64,000 bases of DNA, taken from contig CM036628.1 of assembly GCA_020746105.1 (NCBI GenBank), forward strand, positions 21,409,191-21,473,190. Direction: 5' to 3'. The DNA is from Trogon surrucura. Taxonomy: Eukaryota > Chordata > Aves > Trogoniformes > Trogonidae. Position numbers and translations under genes: made by a program. Below, piece after piece: positions 24,701 through 36,700 of the stretch (position 1 is its first letter; each line of letters opens with the position of its first letter). Under the pieces are notes generated by a model that made no database searches, was not told where the DNA came from, and worked only from the letters and a program-made list of their open reading frames with translations.

Positions 24701-27700
24701 TTATAACCCAAAACAGGACTGCTGCACACACATTCCCCTGCACCCCATAGCCCCCCTCTGCCCTTGAATGCCCAGGACGTACCTGTTTACGCTGAAAGTG
24801 GACTTCCAGCTTCATGGAGGCACATGTGTTCAGGGTCATCAGCCTCCTGCAGGAAACCGAGAGAGGCTTTACCCAGGTCCTGGCCCCTGAGGGGGCCACA
24901 GTTCTTGCTTTTTTCTTTTTTTCCCATTTCTGTCTGAGAGCCCTGGCTGTGCACTGTCACCTGTCCCCCAGCAGCTGCAGCTCCAGCTCCAGCGCTGGCT
25001 GCAGGGGGGCAGCTGTGACCTCCCCCTCCACTGCCCATGGAGGGTGTTTCTGCCGGTCCCCAGGGGCAGGGCTGGCCCCCAGTGGGCCCTCCGCCACTCT
25101 CTAGCCTACAGCTTCAAGACCTGGGTTGGGATTTTTTCCCCCCCTTTCTTTACACAAGTGAATGAATCTCCAGGTAATTCACTTTAATTAGCACCTTCAT
25201 GAATTCTACTACAGGCGGTTTTGTCCCAGTGTGCAAATAACAGCCTGCGCAGCCAAAAAACAAACCACAGGGACATTTTAACAAAAATTTGACTAATGCG
25301 TGTCCTGCAATCCCACGGAAGCCCCCAACTGAGAGCATGGCCCTGCCACGCATCCTGCGGCACGACCAAACACATCAACTCTGGTAGAGGGAGCGAGATG
25401 GAAGGTTCACTTCTTATGAAGAGCTGCATTTTCCAGAGTACTTCTAGACCTTTTTTGTTAGCCAAACGCTGCAAGGGGCCACCTCAGGGACCCCAGAGAC
25501 AGCTCAGGGGGATGGGGACTGTCCTGCCCCACATGGCCCATCCAGCTGCACGTGTCCGGCACAGGCAGCTCAAAGAAGTCCTGCAAGCAGGCAGGGACGA
25601 CCTGTTATGCGTAATTAGAGCAAAACCATTTCAGAAGCTCCCACAGCCTGTCACGCAATGACAAAAGAATTCAAAAGCTCAGACAGGAAGGGATGGTCAG
25701 AGAACTCTCATCACCTCCCACCTCGATGCCACCGCCAGGAGGGAAAATGAGGAGCTCGCCAGGTAACCGGGAAGTGGCGCTGGGGATCCCCTCCTGCCCG
25801 GCACAGCAGCCTTTCTTGAGAAAACAAGCCAGCAACAGAGCCTTCTTCCAGCCTTCTCCGTTCCGTCCGGCAGCAGCGTGTGTGGGAGGCAGCGCTGTTC
25901 TCGGCACAGAGTCAGCGCGGGGGCATGGGCGCGATGACGTGGCCCAAAAGCCAAGGCAGGGCTGAGTCACTGCGTGCCAGAGGGACACACAGCACGTCCC
26001 AAGTGACGGACAGACAGATGCTGGGGCAGGGGGTCCCCTCCTCACAGGTATTAGTTCTTGCTTGCTCCCAGAGCGTTCCCCGCTAAACCACACGCTGCCT
26101 CCCTGCAGCAACACCCCCGGCGGCACCTCCCGGAGCCATTTCCAGCCCCGCTGCCACGAGGAGCAGCGTGTCCTGGTGGAAAACACTGCACGGGAGGGCT
26201 GCGTTGCCAGGCACCAGCGTGACAAACGTCAGGCGAGGCTGGTGAGCACAGCGAATGCAGAAACCCTTGGCAGGAGCGGCCGGCCGAGTGGTTGTTGCAG
26301 AGGAGAGGAGGGACCCACTGGCACAGCCTTCACCCACTCAAAGCAAATCACGCAGTGACCTGACAGCTCCTGATCCTGAGCCCCCACGGCTCCTAACGAC
26401 CTGCACAAAGGGCTAATTAGCGGCGCACAGCTTCCAGAGAGCCCCTCCCACTGCATCACTGCTCAGCAAATCCGTCACGGCACCTTTTCTCGCTTCCACA
26501 GGTACCCCGTGACCGGGTGAGACTCAGCCCACGGACACAGCTCTGTCCACAGGCACTTTGACCTGACCCTGCCTTACTCCAACAACCGCGCAAGACCCTT
26601 CCCTCCAACGCACAGATGTGGTTCCCAAACTCCGTTCTGTTCACAGAGGTGTTATGAAGTATCCTTGCAAAAAAAAGCAACGTAAAACACTGTCTGGGCA
26701 GACCTTGCTGCGAGGGGCCACCCAGGGCAGCCGGCAGCAGCGGAAGAGTGTGGGCAACAGGAAGGCAGAACTGGGTCTCTCTTTGCACCTCTGCTCCTGT
26801 ACAGTTCAGCTCTCACCCACCCATTTCTGAGTTTTACAGGCCAGAGTTACCCGAGCACAAAATTAAAACACAGCCTGAATGCTGTGCGAAGAGGGGAGTT
26901 ATTCCTGGGAAATGCTTCTGTTCTCCAGGAGCTCTGTACGTTCAAAATGAAAAAAAAACTACTGTTGTTTCCCTGGCACCACCCAACAGCCAGCAACGCT
27001 GCCTGACTCAAAGCGCTAACACGTGCAGCCTCCTCGTTGCAGGGGGAGCGACATCGCTGAGTGGGCTCCGAGCCGCAGCCAGTGTGCAAGCCCTGCAGCA
27101 CCCGCTGCCCCCAGGGGCTGTGAAGGAGCACGAGGGAGCGTCACCTGCACAGGGATTTGAGGGAGTCCTGGTCCAGGAAGCTGTGGTCCTTCTTCACAGC
27201 GCCGATGTCGAGAGGGAACAACGAGTCTGGGGAGGAAAGCGAGAGGAAAATTAGCGGCCGTTTCCAAGCCAAACGTGAGGGTTTGGTGGGTGATGCTGGG
27301 AGGAGCACAGCTAGGGGCTGACACCTGGCACTGGGCTCCCCCCGGCAGGAACCCGGCCAGTCCTCGCACGTGGCCGCACGAGGATCCTGCCCCTAAAATA
27401 GAACCCGCGAAGGCAAACAGGCACGTTGCAAAGCAATCGCCCGCGGGGCAACAGCACGTGTGGCAGGGGGCAGTGGAAGTGCCCGTCCGAACAATGGCCA
27501 TCACCGCGGCCCGCTGGAGACCCGGCTTCCCGCTATTGTCCCAGCCACAGCCACCGGTCCTCAGCACCGGCCCCCCACCCCCAGCAGAGACCAGCTGTCC
27601 CGCCTTGCTCTGAGGGAGACACAGCTGAGGAGGTGAGACCCACTACCGGCCATCCCCAAACTACCTGCAGGAGCGTGGCAGAGGAGCGGGAGTGGGTCCC

Positions 27701-30700
27701 TCAAGGGCTCTGCCCATTCCCTGCACCCCGGTCTGCTCCAGGCACGGCTCGCTGAGTCCCCAGAAAGCGCAGAGGGCACGGAGGGGGAAATGCTTGCTCC
27801 CCGCATTACCTACATCAGTTGCCCCCATGCTCCCACCCACCACAAACCCCCATGGAACCACCCCAAAGCCTGCCCGCCCTGGTCCTCCAGCCCTGCCCGA
27901 AGGGAAGAAGTTCAAGAATGCAGAAAAGGTAACAGCATGGCTGGCTCTCCGGGCCATGGCCAAGTCCGGGGGCTTAAACTCTTAACACACGATCATATAA
28001 TTAGTAAACAATCCTCTCCATCCTCTCCTCTCCCCAGAGATTTGCACGTTGCCCCCACAGCCACCCTTGGTGTTTGGCAGAGGACAGGAGAGGACAGGTA
28101 CAGAGTGGGGACCAGGACCAGCCGAGGAGGCAGCTCTCACCTTCGTACAGCTGGGCATACTGAGGGAACCCCGCCGCCCGCAGCCAGTCGCAAGCTTTCT
28201 TGGCTTCAATTTCTGAAAGAAAGCAAATAACCAGCCTGAGCATCCCACCCCACAGCAACGACGCTTCTCAGAGGATCAACCTTCATTTCCAAATCCACCA
28301 AACCAAACACAGAACTCTGCCATGCAAGAGAGGAAGATCTTTAGTTTTGTTCAGAGCTCATCAAAGCTTAGAGCCAGTCACTTTTGCAAACACCCTCCAG
28401 GAAAGCCTGCCAGAGAAACCTTCCCTTCTCCTTCCCCCTTCCCACCACCTCGGACCACCCCACCTCTTCTTTCAAGCTGGCATTCAGCCTGGCAAGCACC
28501 TAAACCCCGAGGGTTTTCTACCCCCGTGCTTGGCCGGTTCCCATCCCTGACACACGGTTCTGCTATCGCCTGGATGAGCCCATCCAACCATCAGCACTAT
28601 CTTCCGCAAAATTTCTCAAATTCACAAAACTTGAGGGAAAATAGGCTGAGGCTCACGCAGCCGAGGAGAGCTGCTGCCTGGTCCTTCGGTCTGCTGAGAT
28701 TCATATTTCTGAGGGTGACAAACATTTGACCTTGGGTGTAGAAAATGTGACGGCAGTTTCGGGGTCTCGCCTGTCCCTCTTGGAGGCACCACCCAGCACA
28801 GAGTGCACTGCGGCCGGACCCACCCAGAGCAGATTGCACCGAAACACCCCAATTTCATCACCATCCACCAACAGCCTCAGCCCAGAGCTCTGGCTGCATT
28901 TCCAATTGCAAAGCTACAGCAAGGGGAAAAAAGAAAGAAAAAGCTCAAAACAAGCAGTTCAATTAAGGACGAGACCAAGCCAAAACCCTGGACCCAAATT
29001 CTTCAGAAGTTTTGGGAAGCAAGTTTTGGAACAAGCACCTGCATCTGGGTCCAAACAGCGCAGCTGCCCTTAACCGTGCCATGAACCCAGCCGACCCCTC
29101 CGACCCTTGATAGGGCTCAAACCCAGTAATCCCAGTGGAGATCTCAACCCCGCAGCTGGACCGGGTCAGCCTGGTCCCCGTGGAGCAGTGTGTCCCTCCC
29201 GCGCATCCCGGCACTGGAGGAACCCTGCCGGCTGCCACCGTCCAGCTGGGAGGGCACTAAGACTAATGGTCTTCAGTTGTGACAGCTCTGGAGAGCAGAT
29301 CGCTTCTGCGCCCAGAGGGTGGGCAGGACCCAGGGGTGGGCATTTCCCACAGCCCCCCACAGACCCCCCTCCTGCTCCGCTCTTCCTTCGCTCACAATGG
29401 AGCCACTGGCTGTGGGGCCATCACGGCTCAGCGTGCCCCCAGCCCAGAACAGAAACACCAACCCCCCAGCCTGCTGCTGCCCCAAGATGTCCTAACCCCC
29501 CCACCACCCGCTGCCCCCCGAGAGGACAGCAGAGGAGAAGGCAGCCAGAAGCCGAGCCGAGCTTACCCCTGGCAGTGGCAGGGCTGAACCGGTAAAAGAG
29601 CATGGCGGGGCGTCGCGGGGGAGCAGGGTGCCAGGCGGCGGGGCGCGGCCGGGGCTGCGGCAGGATGCTCCCGTGCGGGACTGAGGTCGGCCGCCCATTG
29701 CCAGTGGAAGGAGTCAGAGCACGACATTTCCTTCCCCTCCACCGCCACCTCCTCCCGGCGGGGGGGGCTGGCGGGGCCGGGGGGGCGAGTGGGTGCGTAC
29801 CTCTTGCCGCCCCATTTTGAAGCCAGGTCCCAGTCTGCATCCCCCCTGGAGCCCCGCTGCACGGGGAGTGAGCCCACCGTGGGCAGGGGGGGGCTCTGCC
29901 CACGGCAGGCAGGAGCCCTCCTCCGCCTCGAAGTGCTGGCACAGAAAAGGTTTCCAAGTGTCCCTTGTCCCCGGATGGAGCCAGCTTCCTCCTCCCGCCC
30001 GCCCTTCCCACTGACGTGCTTTCCCAGGGAAGCGCAGGGAAGGAAGGGTCGGGCAAACGCAGCGGCACCATGGCCTCGGCCAGACACCACGCGTGGGGTC
30101 ACCCGTGTCCCCGGCTCTCCCGGGGGACTTTGCTGCAATTTCATCTTCGCCATCTGCAGTTTAATCACGGCAGAAATGATCCCGTTCGAGTTGTGTGGAG
30201 GGAGGAGCGGGCATGGGGACAGGCAGGCAGGCATGTACACGGGGGCAGAGCCCGCACCTCCCGAAGGAGCAAGGGCATAAATCCCACAGAGCTGCCCTCC
30301 TGCCACACACCGAGGAGCAAACACACCCCGTGCCCAGGTCCCAGCACCCTCCAGCTCCTCACCCAGGAACAAGAGGCTTTGGAAGGTGGGGCACAAAAGG
30401 AATCCCCCAACATCTCCCAGCACGCCAAGGCAAGAGAAATGGCTCTCTTTCTGCTAGTGGAAGTGGAAGAAAAGGGTGAAAACCAGCATGAATGGGGAAA
30501 AAAGGACAAAATTCCCCCCATGCAGTCACAGCACTGTGGCATCCTCCTGGACATAACCCACCGGCGGGAGGGCACCAAGATCCACACCAGGTACCGGGCT
30601 CCAACGGGAACAGCTCCTGGTCGTGGGATGGCTGGAGCCTGACATCTTTCCCTCAAGTGTTTTTGGGGGTACAGGTACCCCACCCCTGACATGGAGCGGG

Positions 30701-33700
30701 CACGGATGGGGAAAAGCTCAGGAGATGCAATAACGCTCTAAAACAAGCGAGCTGGAACACTAGAGGCCAACGTAATTACAGGCAGGAAAGCCACTTCCCA
30801 GAATCCCAGCTCTGCACTTTCTCTTTAAAAATCAAAAATAAAAAAAGGATACCAGCTTCACAGAGTAAGTTTCCAAATTCCCCATAAAAAGTCCCACACA
30901 GCCAACTAGTGTGTGAAAAGAAAACCACATCATAAAATTGCCCGTACATTACCTAATGGAAAGCCACGAAGCCAGCTGCGGGCAGGAGCCCCGCGCCTCC
31001 GGCTGCCATACGCCAACTGTAGCGGGAGCAACGCTCCTCTGTCTTTTCTTTCTGGTGTGTTTTCTTTCCATCCTGCCTTAAAATAAACCGTTGCCTACAA
31101 CAGTGACTATGCAGAACTGGAGCTTAGCTTCCCTTCCCAGTTGGTAAACAGAAGTACTTGCCTGCTTTTTACAGAAACAACAGAAAATCCTGATGCATCT
31201 CCCAAACCAGGGGTATGTGCCTTCACTGCCTGGAAAATGGAGGAGCTGAAACAAGAGTTTCCCCTTGGGAAACACGTACCCTATTGCTGCCGAAGGTTCT
31301 AGGGCTGGGGGTGATTTAACTCTGCCCACAACACCCAGCGCTGCTGCATTCCCAGCGATCAGTGTTGCCTCTCTGTTCAGGGCATCACCAAACACACCCG
31401 AGGGGCAGATCCGGACAACTCGGTGCTGGCTGAAGGCTCCTCTCCCCTTCCAGTACCCTTAGGAGAGGTGCCTGGAGGAAGCCCCCACGCTCTGCTGGGG
31501 CTGGGCTCCCTGCCCACGCCGAGCTGGGCTTTCGGAGCGCGCCGGGTTTCACACAGCCACGGGCATCCCCCGTCCACGTGTGGTTTGGCACGCAGCACCT
31601 GTAAATACCAGCTATCAGCTCCCAGCACCATTCAGCAAACCACAGAGTTCAAAGCCACCAGCACGGACAGGGCAGGCGGATCGGAATGAGAAACGTGGCT
31701 GGATGCTCTCCCAGACACAGCCAGGTTCCCAAAATTAACCTTCAGGCAGTAAATAGGTCTCACAAATTTTGGGAACCGCTCCTTGCTACGTCATCAGTGA
31801 GGAATTGCTCAAATGCCTCCACCGCCTGCGGCCCGAAACGTCCTGTCTGCTCCCAAGGGCACTGCTGCCCAGGGGACAGCACCCACACCGGCAGGTACCA
31901 GAGGCCACTGTCACCCGTGTCCCAGACATGATGTGGGTGAACAGGAGAGAAATCTCGGGGTAAAACCACTCCTACAGGTAGCACAGAGATCACTGGCCGG
32001 TGTCCGTACCCAAGTACCAGCTGGGACAGCCTGGGCAAGAAGCCCCCTGGCCACTCCTGGGGCAGGGATCCTGAGGCTGTTGGGTCTCTGGATCCCTTTG
32101 TGCACCCCGGCTGGGCGGCAGCTCCCTCGTTACAGCAGAGAGGAAGGAAGGGCCCTGGGACGCCACAGAAGCCGCTGTTGTGTTGTTAAAGCCAGGTTCC
32201 CGGGTTACTGGGCGGGTGCCCCCAGCCCAGGGTGTGCGAGGAGCCCGGCGGAGCAGCGCAGCGGCAGCCAGCCCAGGGAGCCCCCCTGCCTTATCTCTGC
32301 CCCCTCGCATCTCAGCTCCGCTCCAGGGGCACACATCACCATGGTTATCAACTGGATGCGGCAGCTGTGGCTTCCTCTCCTGCAAACGAGCCTAACGGCA
32401 GTCTCACACTTCTATTCTGCTCCACAGACCACTAACACACACCCCAAAGTGAGTACAAGCGTGTGCTTTGCCGAGCAGACACGCGGCTGCCGTGCCTCTG
32501 CCATGGGGAAGAGTCCAGGGCTCTGCTCTGCACCACACTCAGCCAAAAACCCAGCTTCTCCCCTTGCAGACTGGCACCTGCGGCAGGAGCTGCGTCCAAC
32601 CTGCACAGGGAACCGCACCACTGCCACAAACATCCCTTTGAGCAATTCAAATTCGTGTTTGCAGCCTCAGCTGTCTTAATAAAGATTGCAAGATAGCATC
32701 AAAGTAGCCACAGCAGCCCCAAATGAATGAGGCTTCATCACGCCTTTGCAAAATGCAAACGTTTATCTTCTTTCCTTTAGAAAGGGGATAAAAGGGAGAA
32801 AACCCCTCCTCTCCTTCCAGTATTCACTCCTCTGGGACAACAAAGCCTAACGGTCACCTCCAGAGAAGCCAATGTTCACCTCCTGCAGCAGCGAGGGGTC
32901 TCTTCCTCTCCTGGGGTGTTATTTTAGATGCAACAGTTGAACAACTCACATCCGTGCTCAAGAGTCACACCAAGACGTGCCTGTGGATGCAGCTGCAGGG
33001 CATGTCGGGCGGCAGAGATGAACCAAGTGGTGACACTGTTCCTTTGCAAAGCTCCTGCCTCTTGCCAAGCCAGCCTGAGGGAGGAGGATGAGGCCAGTCC
33101 CCTGGAGCTGGTGGCCACATTCACAGGATGTTACAGACGCCTGCTCTCCACAGGCATCTCTGCTCCTTGGAGCCTCGCAACACCTTTGGCCACCTCTGGC
33201 CACCTCCTGCTGGCCTCGAGCAGCTCAGGCACCACAGCAGCTCAGGGGTTAAACGTCCCACATTAGAGTGCTGCAGCTGCAGAGCAGATGTCTGGTGGGA
33301 ACAAGCGGATGGAAAGGGTACCACTAGGAACAGAAACAAAGGGCCAGGAAGGTGAAGACCTCGACCCGTCCTCCTTGCCTCCCCCACCTGCATTTTTGCA
33401 GCTGCTCTGACTCCACAGGACAACCAGCAGGGCAGGAGCTTGTCCCCCACTCTCGCACCGAGGGCAGCCCGGCAGCAACCTTGCTTCCCATGGCTGAAGA
33501 AGGCAACAGCCAAGCAAGCTCAGAGGGGAAAGAGCCTCTGGCTTCAGCCCACCTCGTGCACAACCTTGAGAAGGTCCATCAGCACCAGCAAGACCAATGG
33601 CTCGCCTCTGCCCGGATCCAGACTTGGAGTGAAGTTACTGTCTCCTCTTTGGCACCACCTATATTATTCCCATCCTGGGTTTCAGGCTGGTATTTACTCT

Positions 33701-36700
33701 GCTTGAGCTGCCCAAATCTCTACACGTACAAGCCAACATGCATGGGGCAGGGAGAAGCTTCCCACGAAGCTCAGCACACAGATGCACGCTGCTGCTGCTG
33801 GGGTGCTGCAGTGGCCGGGAGCCCTCGTTTCTCACTGGAAACCTGGAGGAGAAGCAAGCTGAAAGCAGGATGCCGAAGAGAATTAACCCGCCTTGCCCAT
33901 CTTACAGGGCATGCAGTGCGAGACCCAACACAAGCATCACCAAAGGCCACGGAAAGTCAGGGCGAAGGCAAACGACAACAGTTTTGCTAAAAGGCCAGAA
34001 CCAGCAGCAGCTCTCGCCTCTGCAGAGCGCTCTCAATGCCCTAACGCAGCGGATGCACCTGATGTGCGTTCACATCTCCAGTCAACCCAACCTGCTGCAG
34101 CTCCCCTCCCGCTCTACATGCTCAGCTCCCAGTTTTAAATCCAGGCATTAAAAAATAATTACTTGCTTAATACGTGAGGGAATTTCCTCCTGCTTTTATG
34201 CATTTATTTAGAATAAACACTAGCGTGTGTTACCAGAGGAACCCCACGGAGCAGCATTCCCCCATGGTCTCTCTGCAGCTTTCTCCATGTTGCACAGAAG
34301 TACAGACCCATGCAGTCCCCAGCTGAGGAATGCACAGGTTCCCAGAGTCTTTGGTGGGAGTCCTGCGAGCCCCTGGGGACAGTGAGCCCAGAGCCAGAAT
34401 TGTCACCGGGCCGGTGGCTGCCTGAGCCATCAGCAGGCACTGCCACAGCCCCGCAGCAGAAATGTGTCCTCGCAGGAAGAAAGAGCCACTAATTCCTCAG
34501 CAGAGGCACAAAAGTTGCTTTAGAGCTCCAGGAGAAATAAGCCCAAATATTAAAAACGCTGCAGGTCTATTATACCTATTGCATCTTAAAAGGGGAGCAG
34601 AGGGCTTGAAAGAAAAGCTGCGCACAACACGACCGAAACGAGCCTGCGTTTGGTTGCATCCGTTTCCCCTCTCCTCCCAACCGCGCACACCGTGCCTGTG
34701 GTCCTGGAGCCTGGCTTCAGCCCCTCTCGGGGTGGGCATGCTGCTGATGGGGCAGAAGCTATAGATCATTTAAAGGAGAAAACAAACAAACAAACAAACA
34801 AAAAAACGTAAAGGAAAATCTGGTCTGTTTATCAAGAAAAAAAAAAAAAGGAAAGCTTAACAACAAAACAAATTACATCTCCTCACCCTTCCCTCACCCT
34901 GCTGCATAAAAGCCAAAGCAAACGGACTTGCTGCAAAGGAAACACTATTCTCAAGAAACCTCTGACAAGAAAAGAAGGTCATTTCACAGACTTTCCCATC
35001 TCGGCCCGAGAGCGCGTTTGCTGGCTGAAACCTCCCAACACAAATACAAAGCTGGGACATGAGCAGACTCACCATGGCAGAAGCTGTTAATCCTGGCTTT
35101 GTTCATTTGAAATAGTGGATTAAAGGCAAAAAAAACCCATCAGCACGACCACCGGCCTCCGCGACCCCCCACCTCAGCTCTCAGGACCATCCACTGGAGG
35201 ACAGAGCGCTCCCAGCCAAAGACCTCCCCCCCGGCAGTCAGCTGGAGATCTCCGATTTTCCACAGAGCCTCAACCGTACGAAGCTAATAAAATCCGCCCT
35301 CGTCGACCCTGCCTGCCCGAGGAGCCATCTAATTTCTCGTCAGAAGCGAGCAGGACATCCCCGGCAGCACGAGAGGGCTGAACCGCCCAACGGGCGGGGA
35401 GCAGGCACGGAAGCCGGCACGCTGCTGCCGCACCGCCTCCTGCTCGCCCCAGCCCTGCCCGACGATGCCCACTGCGCCCAAGGGGATGCACCGTTGCAGC
35501 CAGGTGGGTCGCAGCTTTCAACTGCAACCTGAGCAATTCGGTCCCGAGATGATGCTCAAGTGTGAATCGTCCCAGCAGCACCAGGCTCTGACCAACCAGG
35601 AGCGCACAGCACTGCCTTGCAGTAGGCTGGGAGCGAGGAGAGGGATGGAGACCACCAAGACCCCTTTCTCACCCCATCAGAGGTTGACAGCTCAAACCAG
35701 TGGCTGCAAACCTCAGCTGAAGGTTTCCCTTGGTCAACCACCGGCAAACCGCAGGAGCCAGGCGGGGCAGCACATGGGAACAGAGCCTCTCCCGCCTGCA
35801 GGATGGGAAAACTGGAAGCAAAGACCAACCCGTCATAAATTTCCCAGTCCCTCAAGATACCAAAGAGGACCAAAAGCTTTGGAAGAAGACAGCTCAGGGT
35901 CAAGAAGAGCAGCACCTGCTATCCAAGATACCTAGACTTAATCACCTAATTTTCTACTGTTCCCTGGTCTGTGCTCAACCCCCAGGTGCTTTGCCTTGCC
36001 CTGGGGCTGCTCCTTTTGCCCACGCCAGCAGGATTCGCCCAGTGTCTTCATGGAGAGCGAAGCTGAGGGGAACAACACAGTCCCAGCGAGAAGTTCTGGC
36101 TGACATGGGATTAATCTCCGTAACGAAAAGCACATTCTCCGCAGCGGCACCTCCCTGGTACAAACAGTTTGGAGAACGAGCTGCCAGACCCCGTTGGCCG
36201 AGCAGGACCTGGCAGGGGAGATCCCAGGTCCGAAGCGCAGAAGAGGACAGTTGAGATGGTAAAACCGTCCGCGAGCAAACCGTGGAAAGAAGCAGAATGA
36301 AAACGCGTGCACAGATGGCAGCGAGGGTCTCCCGTCCTGGTTACCAGCGACAACGTGTGCGAGTTTGACCGAGGCAGGAGGAGTCTAGAGCCGGTTCCAA
36401 ACGTGATCTCACATTCCAGCGATGCAGGGAAGTACCGGCCCTGGGACAGCCGTCGCTGCCCTTCGGCCGCTCTGCTCTCACGGAGGGTGCTGCCCGGCCC
36501 AGCTGACAGCACGCACTGCGCTAAAGCGGCTCAGGGATCCCACAAAGCGGTTTTGACACAGCAGGTTAATGAAATCCCTGAACCGAGCGGTCCTGATCCT
36601 CTCGGGATTGCAGGCAAGCGCTCCCCTTGTGAAGGGAGCCCTGCTAAAAGCCAACAGCGGGTTCAGCCAACCGGTAACAAATAATAACCATATCTGACAG

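Noticed and set aside
23931..24767. 278-codon open frame on the plus strand
   Set aside because: It is the antisense shadow of STARD8 exon 6, which has clear DLC-family homology on the minus strand.
18643..28212. Assignment to DLC1 or STARD13 instead of STARD8
   Set aside because: Several segments (IASAEENQMTAGNLAV, DLPEPIFTSKLTDTF, MTLNTCASMKLEVHFQ, GDCLVYVPRDHKPGTFP) match STARD8 best. Only short patches look like the paralogues.
29563..30423. 286-codon open frame on the minus strand
   Set aside because: It overlaps the candidate first exon in another frame, runs through a CpG-rich block and has no recognisable protein features.
30951..30990. Candidate minus-strand exon between acceptor gcccgcag and donor gtaatg
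   Set aside because: At 23 bases it has the wrong phase for joining exon 1 to the SAM exon. The microexon at 58656 fits in phase and peptide.
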